From the NCBI GenBank assembly GCA_963575745.1, contig CAUYUJ010015732.1, positions 65,001-87,500 of the forward strand: a stretch of DNA of 22,500 nucleotides, written 5' to 3'. The notes under the pieces are model-generated. The model was not told the origin of the DNA, searched no databases, and saw nothing but the letters and a program-made list of their open reading frames with translations. Shown one piece after another: positions 1 to 10,210 of this stretch. Within the stretch, counting starts at the first letter, position 1. Each line of letters starts with the position of its first letter. Source of the DNA: Prorocentrum cordatum (Eukaryota > Sar > Dinophyceae > Prorocentrales > Prorocentraceae). A program made the position numbers and the translations under genes.

Positions 1-113
1 GTTGGGGGAGGAGGAGAGGGAGGTGGAGGATAAGACGGAGGCGGAGGAAAAGGCGGAGGAGGACGACGACGAGGAGGAGGAGAGGGAGGAGGAGGAGGAG
101 GATAACGAGCAGT
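1..113 (+). repeat. Imperfect GGA/GAC purine-rich microsatellite
   Basis: GGA, GAG and GAC triplets make up nearly the whole stretch, with scattered interruptions. It is almost pure purine on the plus strand. No coding signal is visible, and the left end is cut by the window. Confidence 0.85.
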
Positions 114-510
114 TGTTTGGCATTTCGGCATGGTAATACGCGACACTTCATTGTCTGGTTGCGTCTCTGCCTGTGTAATCTTATGTTGCCCATGCTCCAT
201 CATCTCGCTGCTTCTGCCGAGGTGATTGTTCTTCCACCCCGATGTCTTCCGTTTGCTTCCCCCTCCAGGTACAATGCGTCCTCGCCTTTTGTACTTCTGT
301 TCTGCGAGTCGGCCACGCACACTTCGCACGATGTAGATATCGCTGTGCGCCGTCGCTTGCAGCGTTGCTGTCGCATTATTGCCGGCACATCTTATATCAT
401 CATTTGGTGCCGATGGGTTGGGTACGGCGCAGGGTACTCCATATTAGTATTGTTCGTGCCGCCCCTGCCACTGCCGCCCGCGCCGCCACTTTCGATTAGG
501 ACAGCTACTG
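114..510. other. Unique-sequence stretch, no recognised gene
   Basis: This is the only non-repetitive DNA in the first 2 kb. A plus-strand frame starting with ATG at 117 stays open for about 130 codons, then runs into the triplet array at 513. The predicted peptide is rich in Leu, Cys and His with no motif I recognise. A second plus frame (242-499) and a minus frame (200-388) are also open, so the open frame alone is weak evidence. It could be a gene fragment, an intron or intergenic DNA. Confidence 0.35.
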
Positions 511-512
511 GT

Positions 513-602
<90 letters not shown>
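513..602 (+). repeat. (ACG)n microsatellite
   Basis: About 30 ACG triplets with one CCG interruption near 542. It passes directly into the ACT array that follows, which suggests both arose by slippage and point change from one ancestral triplet tract. Confidence 0.95.
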
Positions 603-604
<2 letters not shown>

Positions 605-613
605 TACTACTAT

Positions 614-663
<50 letters not shown>

Positions 664-1175
664 GTACGACTACTACGGCAGGCGCTACTGCTACTACGAC
701 TATCTATAACTATTGTCATGACTACTACTAGTACGGCTACTGCAACAACTACTACTACTACTATTGCTGCCACTACGACTGCTACCGCTACTACTTGTTG
801 CTACTATTACTGCTACTACTACTACTACAACTTAAGCACTACTAGCACTACCACCACCACCACAACGACGACTACTACTACTACTACTACTACTTCTACT
901 ACTATTACTACTACTACTACTATTACTACTATTAATACTTGTTCTGGTACTACAGCTACGGCCGCTACTATTATTAGTACTACTACCACTAATATTACGA
1001 CTACTGCGACTGCTTTTGTTGTTTGGTATATCATGATTACTATTGCCGCCACTATTATCATTATTACCATTACTACTACCACCCCTAGTACTACGATTGG
1101 GACTGCTACTGTTACTCCGATTTCTTTTTATACGACTGCCATCGTTTAGTATTGCGATTATTGCAACTACTACCA

Positions 1176-1176
<1 letters not shown>
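603..1176 (+). repeat. Imperfect (ACT)n array
   Basis: ACT triplets dominate, with frequent point variants (ACG, GCT, ATT, ACC). Long frames through it translate to poly-Thr, poly-Tyr or poly-Leu and are artefacts of the repeat. The right end meets an AGT block in opposite orientation at 1177. Confidence 0.9.
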
Positions 1177-1213
<37 letters not shown>

Positions 1214-1219
1214 ATATTT

Positions 1220-1293
<74 letters not shown>
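1177..1293 (-). repeat. (AGT)n block, opposite strand sense to its neighbours
   Basis: Two AGT runs (1177-1213 and 1227-1293) are separated by a short spacer containing GGT and TTTG. The flanking arrays are ACT on both sides, so this block is the same triplet in inverted orientation. The junction at 1291-1296 is the palindrome AGTACT. Confidence 0.9.
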
Positions 1294-1294
<1 letters not shown>

Positions 1295-1439
1295 CTACTA
1301 CTGACACTCCTACGACAACGGCTACGAGAACGATTCCGACTACGAGTACTATTACTACTACTACTGCTACTACTACCACAACCATTACTACCACTACTGC
1401 AACCACAACTACTACTACTACTACTACTACCACCGTTCG

Positions 1440-1470
<31 letters not shown>

Positions 1471-1704
1471 GCGACTACTACTATCACTACTACTACTACC
1501 ACGACTACGATTCCGACTACTACTACTGTTACTATTACTACTACTATTATTACTGTTGGTTCCACTAACTACTTCTGCTAGTTGTATGCGGTATTGCGAG
1601 TATCACCGCTACTACTACCACTACTGCTACGACTACTAGTACTACTTCTGCTACTAGTAGTCGTACTTCTACTACTACGACCACTACCACTTCTGTTACC
1701 ACTG

Positions 1705-1746
<42 letters not shown>

Positions 1747-1872
1747 ATACTACTAATACTACAACTACTACTACCACTACTACTATTACTACTACAACTA
1801 CTGCCACTACTACTACTACTACTACTACTGCTACCATTACTACTACTACTACTACTACTACTACTACCACGG

Positions 1873-1916
<44 letters not shown>

Positions 1917-2061
1917 GCTATTACGACTACTACTACTACTACTACCACTACTACTACCACGGCTACTACTACTACTACTACTACTACTACTATTACTACT
2001 ACTACTACTACTTTTTACTACTACTACTACTACTAATGCTACTACTACTACTACTACTACA
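1294..2061 (+). repeat. Imperfect (ACT)n array
   Basis: About 770 bp of ACT triplets with point variants (ACC, GCT, ACG, ATT) and a TTTTT interruption near 2010. The first 280 bp are the most degenerate and the later part is cleaner. No independent coding evidence. Confidence 0.9.
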
Positions 2062-2138
2062 TCGGCGCTACGAAGGTTTTGACCCGTTTTGTGTTTTTCA
2101 GCTAAACAGCGCCTGAGCATCACACCATTTTGCAGGAA

Positions 2139-2375
2139 GTCGTGTGCGAGAGCGCCATTTCGACATCGAGGCAAAAAGGTTTCGATTTCTATGTTTGAGG
2201 AGGTCCTGCGCGGGAGCGCCATTTCGAAATCGAAGCAGGAAGGTTTCGAATTCTATTGTTGCGGAAGTCCGAGGCGGGAGCGCCATTTCGAAATCGAGCC
2301 CGAAAGTTTCGAAATCGTTCGAAATCGTTTTTTCGAGGAAGTATCGAGCGAAACCGCCGTTTCGAAATGGCCACA
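2139..2375 (+). repeat. ~64 bp tandem repeat with TTCGAAA cores, direct orientation
   Basis: At least three and probably four units. The shared core GCGCCATTTCG starts at 2152, 2216 and 2280, a constant 64 bp spacing. A more diverged version is at about 2353. Each unit carries TTCGAAA-type palindromes. Open frames across it on both strands follow from the repeat, not from a gene. Confidence 0.85.
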
Positions 2376-2412
2376 CCGCTTGGCATTTAAAATTTTAGAA
2401 GCCCTGACCCGA

Positions 2413-2575
2413 AAACTCGAAAATGCAGCTTTCGCTTAGGACTTCCTCCCCAAAGCGAGCTCGACTGGATTTCGAAACCCTCGGGCTCGATTTCGAAATG
2501 TGGCTTTCGCACAGGACTTCCCCCCCAAAACGAGCTCGACTGGATTTCGAAACCCGCGGGCTCGATTTCGAAAGG
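2413..2575 (-). repeat. Same TTCGAAA repeat family, inverted, ~75 bp units
   Basis: Two units, with GGACTTCC at 2439 and 2514 (75 bp apart). The segment at 2482-2500 is the exact reverse complement of 2284-2302 (19 bp), so this block is an inverted relative of the array just to its left. Confidence 0.8.
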
Positions 2576-2724
2576 GCGGTACCGCCCGAGACTGGAGCGA
2601 AAAATGCTTCAACCGAACATTGTACTGGGGCCCCGCGGCCTAACGGGCCCACTGCCGCCGTTGTACTGGGGCTTCGTCGCCTACCGGGAGGCGTTGAGTT
2701 TTGGCCGAACTTTCGTAGCGGCGG
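2576..2724. other. Short GC-rich spacer with a 41 bp duplication
   Basis: TTGTACTGGGG occurs at 2620 and again about 41 bp later, each followed by a similar CGxCxTAxCGGG stretch. Nothing else is recognised before the AGT array. Confidence 0.5.
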
Positions 2725-3218
<494 letters not shown>

Positions 3219-4416
3219 CGGGGAGGCTGAAGAGGGGTCTCCTGGAAGCTTCGGGGATCGCATATGCCCACCTGGGACACAAACGTGCCTGGAAAGAGGA
3301 GTGCCAGGGCAACACCTCGGCGCAGGAGGCCTACCGCCGCATGGGCGACTACACGGACCAGTTCTACCGTGGCAGGGCTTCACGTTCAACATGTACTACA
3401 AGTGCGCGGCCAACAAGACCTGGGATAATCCCAGGGGGTGCTGTTCGGTGATCCGATCGGATCGCTGGTCACAGCTGTTCTCATGCGCCCAGGAGGCAGC
3501 GGGAGAAACGGGCCAGCGCTGGTACTGCCACTGCGGGGCGCGCTACCCGACCTCCTACGGAGTCTGCATCGAGTTCATTGAGGAGGCGGATCCGCCACAC
3601 GCGTACTGCGTGCACGCGGAGCATCCCGAGGGGGACATCCGCGACCTGGAGGCCCTGCTGCGCTACGACGAGCTCGAGAAGGAGGGGGTCTCAGTGATCA
3701 ACGCGGTGGACCTCCTGAGTGAAGTGCCTGCCCAAGGTTGAGCCGCTGGCGGTTGGGGCCGTCTTCGAGCGCTATGCCCCGCGCCGGGCGCAGTGGGAGG
3801 GCCACTATGTGCTGGTGGAGGGGCTCGCCTGGGAGAGCTCGCCCACGTTCGAGTGGACCGACCTCTGCGCGCAGGTCGCCTGGGGACTGAGCGATCCAGA
3901 ATGGGCGGGCTACAGCAAGAAGGCGCGGAACGAAGCCGAGAGGGAGCGCCTGGAGATGGCGCGCAGGGAGTTGGCGCTCTACGAGCGCCGCCACGACCTG
4001 CAGGCGGGCGGCCTCTCGGGCGGCGGGGGTGGCGCAGGGGCCGCCCCGCGCGCCGCCCCCGTGCGCAGCGCCGGCGCCCCGCCAGCGAGCGGGGCCCGCG
4101 GCGGCCAGGGCCCGCCGCCGCCGCCAGCGGGGGTCCCGCCAGAGGCCGCGGCCATCATGGGCCCGCCGCCGCCGCCGCCGTCGGCGCCCCTGATGCGCCG
4201 CCGCCGCCGACGCACCCGCCGCCGCAGACGGACCCGCTCCCGCAGCAGATCCCAAGCGCTGCAGCCCTGCGCGTGGCCCTTGGTGCAGACCTTGAGCGCC
4301 AGATCTTTGGGCCCTCAGGACAGGCGGGGGGCAGCGGCGACCTCGGCGGGGAGGCGCGGGCGCTGCCGTCGCAGGTCTTTGCTGCCATCGCGCAGGGAGC
4401 AGGCCAGCAGGCCTGA
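3219..4416 (+). pseudogene. Frame-broken gene: zinc-ribbon-like Cys segment, proline-rich tail
   Basis: Coding-like sequence starts right after the AGT array and ends at TGA 4414-4416. It has GC-ending codons and plausible protein texture, but only if three single-base frame changes are allowed. Frame 2 (3219 to ~3374) reads a helical segment ending DYTDQFYRG. Frame 1 (~3375-3718) reads a Cys-containing segment: MYYKC, then GCC, then WYCHCGARY. Frame 2 (3719 to ~4190) continues with an acidic/aromatic segment and a Gly/Pro-rich linker. Frame 1 (~4190-4416) ends with a PPPP-rich, then Ala/Gln-rich helix. The paired CxxC-like spacing resembles a zinc ribbon, but function is unknown. No start codon is assignable because the 5' end abuts the repeat. 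The breaks could be true decay, unannotated introns, or indel errors in an assembled read, and the last two are not excluded. Confidence 0.6.
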
Positions 4417-5157
4417 GCGATAACGCCCAGCAGATTCCAGGGCCTCGGCAGGCCACGTGGGTCCATGCCAAGTTGTCTAACTGGCCACGTTCTATAGTGC
4501 GGAGTGCCCGCGGCGGCGCCCCTCCCGCGCGTTGCTGCGCCCGTGGCTCTCGCCTCGGCTGGGCGCATGACTACCTGTGCGCTCAGCCACCTTGGCTCGC
4601 CAGCAGGCTTGCCGCGTCGGCCTCCTCACGTTCACTTGCGCTCGTTGGCCCCGCTGGCGGTGCTGGGGCAGCCCCGTGTACTGCAGCGTCGCCGTCGGGC
4701 GCCTGGCCATTTTGGCTTGCCATCTTGGCCTCCTTTCGCGCCTTCTTGCGCTTGTAGGCCATGGTGGCGGTGCTGGGGTCGCCCCGTGTGCTGCTACGCC
4801 GCCGCCAGCGCCTGGCTTTTTTGCTGTGGGGACCAGCTGCACTCGGCCTGGCGCCTGCTGCTGCGCGCACGTCAGACCCGCCCTTGGCTTGCCATCCTGG
4901 CCGCGCCTCGCGTCTTATCGCGCTTGTCGGCCTGGGTGGCGGTGCTGGGGTCGCCCCGTGTGCTGCTGTGCCGTTGCTGGCGCTTCACTTTGGGCAGTTG
5001 GTCCAACTGCCCACTGTGCAAGCGCCTGACGATGCAAGCGTGTCAGGCCCGCCGTTTCACCGAGAAGAGGTGCGCGCTACATACTGGCAATTAGGCAGCC
5101 ACAAGGGCGCTCTTCCCTAGGTGGTTGAGCCGTGGTGATGTGGTGCACGAGACCGCC
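4417..5157. other. GC-rich non-coding stretch with three degenerate repeat units
   Basis: After the stop of the broken gene there is about 740 bp without a convincing gene. Several frames are open on both strands because stop codons are rare at this GC content. The structured part is the three-copy repeat described separately. 4970-5157 shows nothing I can name. Confidence 0.5.
4592..4967 (+). repeat. Three diverged copies of a ~90-110 bp GC-rich unit
   Basis: Each unit begins TTGGCTYGCCA (4592, 4712, 4884) and ends with GGCGGTGCTGGGG followed by GCCCCGTGTRCTGC. GGCGGTGCTGGGG is at 4656, 4766 and 4938. Unit spacing is 120 and 172 bp, so insertions separate the copies. Confidence 0.75.
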
Positions 5158-5201
<44 letters not shown>

Positions 5202-5247
5202 TAGTAGTAGTAGTAGTGGTAGTAGTAGTAGTAGTAGTGGTAGTAGT
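5158..5247 (-). repeat. (AGT)n array with regularly spaced GGT triplets
   Basis: AGT triplets interrupted by GGT at 5197-5199, 5218-5220 and 5239-5241, exactly 21 bp apart, so the array also has a 21 bp higher-order unit. It ends at the AGT/ACT orientation switch at 5247/5248. Confidence 0.9.
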
Positions 5248-5338
5248 ACTACTACTACCACTGCTACTACTACTACTACTACTACTACTACTATCATTAC
5301 TACTACGACTACGACTACTACTACGACTACGACTTCGG

Positions 5339-5383
<45 letters not shown>

Positions 5384-5385
5384 AG

Positions 5386-5452
<67 letters not shown>

Positions 5453-5480
5453 TTACCACTACTGCTACTACTGCTACTAT
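5248..5480 (+). repeat. (ACT)n array
   Basis: ACT triplets with ACG, ATC and AAG variants, in opposite orientation to the preceding AGT block. No coding evidence. Confidence 0.9.
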
Positions 5481-6344
5481 CACGACCAGTTCGCTTTCAA
5501 TGCACATCAAGATGGGTTTCTGTGTGGGCGATTGTTTCTGGGCGCGAGTGCGACCTTGTAAGAGATGTCCAGTGGTGAAGACTTCTCATTGGGAAGCCAG
5601 CGCGGGCCACAGTAACACCCATCGGGCCGCGCGCCAGGTCACGGAAACACGCGCTAAGCCACGCAATCACCGAAACGGGCACACAAACACTCGGTCGCGC
5701 GGAGGGAGGGCGGGGGGCTCGACTTCCCGTTGCCCACAGGACCACCACCCCCCGAGACCAATGGGGGAGACTGCGTTCTGATTTGTGGCCCCCCCCACCC
5801 ACCCTATCCGTGACCCCTCTCCCCGGGACCCCACCCGCCCCGGCGGCGAAGGGATCAAATGGAAGGTGCTTCCCGTCGAGTGAAGTACGACGTTTTTCAT
5901 TTTCTTGGGGACTAGCGGCAACGGCGACAACGACGTCGTCGTCGACGACGGCGACGGCAGCATCTTTTCATACGCCGACACGGTCGGCGGATTTTGTCCA
6001 GTCAGCAGTCCCACAGTTGGGAACCAGGATCGCCACGCCCACCGTTAAGAGTTGATTTCGGTCCTATCTCTATCGTTCCCTCTTCCTGTTTTTCTTCCTC
6101 CCGTTCGATAGGGGCTGTCCGAACCTTCTCGCGCGCGTGAAAGCCGAGCGCGTGTTGGCGCCCGCGCGAGGCCTCGCGGTCGTACCGGAGCGCCTTCACG
6201 ATCAACTACCGTGCGCTGGGGGGTGGAGGGTGGGGTGGGGCAATTTCCGAGCGGAGAGGCGCACGATCTTTCTCTTCCTCTGTCCTGCATCCCCCTGTTC
6301 CCTGTCGTTCCATCTCGTCTTCCTTCGCCCGCGCGCGGAGGAGG
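5481..6344. other. Unrecognised mixed-sequence stretch
   Basis: About 860 bp with no convincing gene. A minus-strand frame (5802-5497) and plus-strand frames are open for about 90-100 codons, but none shows a recognisable motif and they overlap each other. A GTC/GAC-rich patch at 5925-5955 contains the 14 bp perfect palindrome CGTCGTCGACGACG (5937-5950). Confidence 0.4.
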
Positions 6345-6412
6345 AGGTGGTTGAAGAGGAGGAGGGGGAGGAGGAGGAAATGGAACGACGGGGGGGAGGG
6401 GGATGATGATGT

Positions 6413-6482
<70 letters not shown>

Positions 6483-6496
6483 GGTGGTGGTGGCTG

Positions 6497-6531
<35 letters not shown>

Positions 6532-6936
6532 GTAAGGGGGAGGGCGAGGGGGACAATAGGAGGAGGATGAGGGAGGATAAGGAAGAGGAAGAGGAGGAGG
6601 AGGAGGAGGAGGAGGAGGAGGAGGAGGACGGTGGTGTTGATGGTGGAAGTGGTGGTGATGAGGATTTTTGCGCCGCTGTCCCTTTGCTGATGATGGCGGT
6701 GATGGTGTTTTGTGGTGATGGTGGTGATGATGATGGTTACGGTGCTGGTGCTGGTGCTGGTGATGGTGATGGTGATGGTGATGGTGGTGATGGTGATGTT
6801 GATGATGATGGTGATGCCGATGTTGGTGCTGCTGCTGATGTTGATGCTGATGCTGCTTCTGGTGCTGAAGATTATGGTGCTGCTGATGATGATGATGATG
6901 ATGATCATCATCATGATGTCGATGATGATGATTGTC

Positions 6937-7022
<86 letters not shown>

Positions 7023-7728
7023 AGTGACGCTGACGAAGACGACGCCGACGCCGACGCCGACGTCGACGCCGACCACGACGCCGACACGGACGCCACCGAC
7101 GACGTTGACATTTACGAGGCTGAGGGGGAGGAGGAGGAGGAGGAGGAGGAGGAGGAGGAGGAGGAGGAGGAGGAGGAGTGAGGAGGAGGCTGAGTGAGGA
7201 GGTGGAGGAGGTGATAAGGATGATGGGAGGGAGGAGGAGGATGAGGAGGAGGAGGAAGGCAGGGGAGGAGAGGATGAGGAGGAGGAGTAGAGAGGAGGAG
7301 GAGGAGGAGAGGGGAAGAGGAGGAGGAGGAGGGGAGAGGATGAGTAGGAGGGGAGGGAGGAGAGGAGGAGGAGAGGAGAGGGAGGAGGAGGAGGAGGATG
7401 AGGAGGAGGAGGAGGAGGAGTAGGATGAGGCGGATGGAGGAGGAGGAGGAGGAGGAGGGGAGGAGAGGAGGAGGAGGAGGAGGAGGAGGAGGAGGAGGAC
7501 GGAGGAGGAGGAGAGGAGGAGGAGGAGGAGGAGGAGGAGAGGAGGGGAGGGAGGAGGAGGGGAGGAGGAGGAGGAGGAGTAGAGGGGAGGAGGAGGAGGG
7601 GAGGAGAGGAGGAGGAGAGGAGGGGGAGGAGGAGGAGGAGGAGGAGGAGGAGGAGGAGGAGGAGGAGGAGTAGGAGGAGGACGACGACGACGACTACGAC
7701 GATAAGAAGGAAGAGGCAGAGGTGGAGG

Positions 7729-7795
<67 letters not shown>

Positions 7796-7975
7796 CGAGG
7801 AGGATGATGATCATTATGATGGCTACGACGATAATGACAATTACGACGACGACGATGATGATCATGATGCTTGTGCTGATGATCGTGACGATGATGTGAA
7901 GAGGAGGAAGAGGGGGAGGAGGAGTAGGAGTAACCAGGTGGAGGAGGAGGAGGAGGAAGAAGTCATTACCAACAC
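6345..7975 (+). repeat. 1.6 kb purine-rich low-complexity region (GGA, GAT, GAC, GGT)
   Basis: A mosaic of triplet tracts all in one strand sense: GAT 6402-6471, GGT 6471-6494, GAT 6500-6530, GAG ~6585-6626, mixed GAT/GGT/GCT 6630-6883, GAT 6884-7022, GAC/GCC 7027-7105, GGA ~7125-7678, GAT 7727-7795, then mixed to 7975. Frames translate to poly-Asp/Glu on plus and poly-Ile/Leu/Ser/Pro on minus, including a 606-codon minus frame (7865-6045). All are explained by the repeats. Confidence 0.93.
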
Positions 7976-8290
7976 TCCCTTCGCCTAACGTTTTGCAGCC
8001 CTCTGCTCTTTTCCCTTGCAGAATGTAGGTAGGCCATGGATCATGCGGAAGGACTGTCTCCGCAGCTGTGATCGATATTCAAACAAAAGCGCGCGCCGGC
8101 CGGCCGGGCGGGCCCGCCACACTCACGCGCATACGGTTACATCATACTTTGCCTAGAGTAGTTCTGCTTCAAGGACTTACTCAGCCATGTACTCACCAAT
8201 TCGTAGTGGGAGTTCCCCATGATCTACTAGAAGTCCTAGATCAACAAGCATAACAACCCATCACTCACAATGCGCGTTCACCTAACATGA
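7976..8290. other. Unrecognised spacer, less GC-rich than its surroundings
   Basis: About 310 bp with ordinary complexity. A 61-codon plus frame (8068-8253) starts with ATG but has no recognisable motif. The stretch lies just upstream of copy 1 of the protein family and could hold its lost 5' end, but I see nothing that proves this. Confidence 0.35.
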
Positions 8291-9281
8291 CGATATATAG
8301 GCAAAACACTCGGTTATCAGCCGAAAGGTCTTCCGCGAGACCAGGAGGCACTCCCTTCAGGAACTGATGATGAAGATGCTGTTTTTGGCGCGCCAGAACA
8401 TCCACGCGGCTTTAAAGAAGCTCCGGAAGTCGTCTTCCAAGACCCTGGTGCTGTCACGGGCCAGACTCCACGCTCTTCGCAGAGTGCGAGCGTGAATCTC
8501 GTTGTCTCCGTGTCTAGCGGCCACGTTTCTCCCTTTCGGCCAGTTGCGTCTGGGGTGGACAAATATTTAACATAGGCGCAATAATACCAGCCGTTGAGGT
8601 GTCTTTGGATGACGAGGCATGTGGCCTTTTTGTCCTCATTGCCTGGCGACGCTGCCTGAACGCACGAGGGGGAAAGTGATGGCCAACCCGATGCTTAGTC
8701 GAGCTGCTTCGTCAGGAACACGAGACCCTGCCCAGTTCAGAGCTTGGCGCTGCTGACGACCCTTCTGAAGATTCATTCTCTGGTGACGTTTTCAAGGACA
8801 AGCAGCAGTGTAACAACCCCGAGATTGCATGGCCTTGTTGAAATCGCCGATAACCGAACGATCGAAAACGGTGGGCCCGCCGGAAGAGTTGGGCAATCCG
8901 GGTCTGGGAATTGCTGAAGACCGAGACGCAAATCACATGGCGCCCTCATCGCGGCCGATGGCAAATCCTACCCGGGCCTCCATCTCGACGGCCCGCTCGC
9001 CAAGGGTTCGACCTAGAGCGCCTGCGAGGCGGCGGGGGCCGCGGTCGACGTCGGGGGCGCCGTCGCGATTGGCGCGCGCCGCTCGCTCGAACGAATCGAG
9101 ATATCGCAAGCAAGAAGAATGCTGCCACATAGGGGTCGACTGTGCCGACGCCCCTGAGTTCGGGTGTCCCGACATGATTGGCGCGTGTGTTAAGCCAGTG
9201 TACTCAGCGTGCTCAGTGAACTGCTCCGAGTGCAACTTAAGGTTTCTTTGCCCTGGCTGCCTTGCCCCCCTGCGCGCGTGA
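8291..9281 (+). pseudogene. Family copy 1: GYQPK / Cys-cluster protein, frame-broken
   Basis: Its coding nature is inferred from alignment to copy 2 (17131-16280, minus). The blocks match in order. Frame 2, 8291-8572: GYQPKGL then EALPSGTDDEDAVFGAPEHP (copy 2: EALPSGTDGDVFGTPEHP), stop TAG at 8573. Frame 1, ~8593-8820: VELLRQEHETLPSSEL (copy 2: VEQLRQGHGILSSSDL). Frame 0, 8829 to ~9000: TERSKTVGPPEE and AEDRDAN (copy 2: IKRSKTANPPEE, AERDAN). Frame 1, ~9000-9120: RQGFDLERLRGG followed by an Arg-rich run. Frame 0, ~9120-9281: a Cys cluster with nine Cys, ending CSECNLRFLCPGC before TGA at 9279-9281. Four frame changes and internal stops make an intact product unlikely, though indel errors or introns are possible. 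The Cys cluster could bind zinc or form disulphides; function is unknown. The protein fragments match copy 2 much better than chance reading frames would. Confidence 0.72.
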
Positions 9282-9313
9282 CTGCGCGACTGCGCGGTTC
9301 TCCGCCGCCGGGA

Positions 9314-9416
9314 TTTTTTCCCGGAAAGGGCGCGGGCCCAGGGTTCTCTTTTAGCCGTTTACCCCCGGATCTGACGGGTCAAGCGCCGGCGAAATTATTT
9401 GCGATAAATAACGAGG
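9314..9416 (+). repeat. Modular element A, leader block (L)
   Basis: Starts TTTTTTCCCGGAAAGGGC, contains GGGCCCAGGGTTCTCTTTTAG, and ends GCGATAAATAACGAG. The same block, in the same order and position relative to the tandem repeats, is at 17485-17587 and, more diverged, at 21259-21346. It begins 33 bp after the stop codon of family copy 1. Confidence 0.85.
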
Positions 9417-9637
9417 TAAAGTGTTGATTTTTTTAGAAAAAGTGCGTTTTGTGCGTGCCCGCTCGAGGAAAGTTCGCCCCCCATCTCGGATCCTCGATAA
9501 ATAACGGGGTCCGCAGACCCCCGCTTTCCCTCGTAAAAAAGAGGGTGCGGAGCGTTTTTCGCAGAATCCTCGAAAAATAACGGGGTCTAGAGCCCCGACC
9601 GCGACTCGGAAAAGCGCCCCGCGCGCAGGAATTCCGA
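9417..9637 (+). repeat. Element A spacer with a duplicated ~76 bp unit and three hairpins
   Basis: TCCTCGATAAATAACGGGGTC at 9491 recurs in slightly altered form at 9567. Hairpins: GGGGTC/GACCCC (9506-9511 with 9516-9521), CCCTC/GAGGG around an A-rich loop (9528-9532 with 9541-9545), and CGGGG/CCCCG (9581-9585 with 9593-9597). The AATAACG core also ends the L block. Confidence 0.65.
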
Positions 9638-10210
9638 GGATGTCTCGCGCGTGCCGCGTCCCGCGCGCAGGAATTTCGAGGATGTCTCGACTAATTCGCT
9701 TGTTTTGTCAGGATTTCTTAGAACTTTGGCAGGATGTCTCGAGCGAAACGCTTATTTTACATAGTTTGTGGAGGATGTCTCGAGCGAAACGCTGGTTTTC
9801 GCAAAATTTGGAGATGTCTCGAGCGGGGGGCCAGAATTCAGAGGATGTCTCAGGCGAAATGCTTGTTTTCGTGTCCCGCTCGCGGGAATTCCAAGGATGT
9901 CTCGCGCGGGCCGCGTCCCGCGCGCAGGAATTTCGAGGATGTCTCGACTAATTAGTTTGTTTTGTCAGGATTTCTTAGAATTTTGACCGGATGTCTCGAG
10001 CGAAACGCTTGTTTTTCATAATTTGTTGAGGATGTCTCGAGCGAAACGCTGGTTTCTGCAAACTTGGGGATGTCTCGAGCGGGGGCCTCGTGGGGGGCCA
10101 GAATTCAGAGGATGTCTCAGGCGAAATGCTTGTTTTCACGTCCCGCTCGCAGGAATTCGGAAGATGTCTCGCGCGTGCCACGTCCCGCGCGCAGGAATTT
10201 TGAGGATGTC
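9638..10210 (+). repeat. Element A, GGATGTCTC tandem repeat (G block)
   Basis: About 14 units of ~31-52 bp, each beginning GGATGTCTC. Starts are near 9638, 9680, 9732, 9773, 9811, 9842, 9894, 9936, 9988, 10030, 10067, 10109, 10162 and 10203. Most continue CGAGCGAAACGCTTG. Six units form a higher-order unit of 256 bp (9638-9893 repeated from 9894). Open frames through the block are a consequence of the repeat. Confidence 0.92.

Noticed and set aside
5497-5802. 101-codon minus frame between the ACT array and the purine region
   Set aside because: It overlaps plus-strand frames of similar length, and no recognisable domain or codon bias separates it from chance at this GC content.
6045-7865. 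606-codon minus-strand open frame
   Set aside because: It is almost wholly a translation of GGA/GAT repeats into Leu, Ser, Pro and Ile runs. Open length here follows from triplet repetition, not selection.
8068-8253. 61-codon plus frame upstream of family copy 1
   Set aside because: It has a start codon and ordinary composition, but no motif, no match to the other family copies and a length easily reached by chance.
9638-10210. CRISPR-like array (regularly spaced repeats with variable spacers)
   Set aside because: Whole units, including the 'spacers', repeat in a 256 bp higher-order pattern, repeat and spacer lengths vary, and no cas genes are present. It is a eukaryotic-type tandem repeat.
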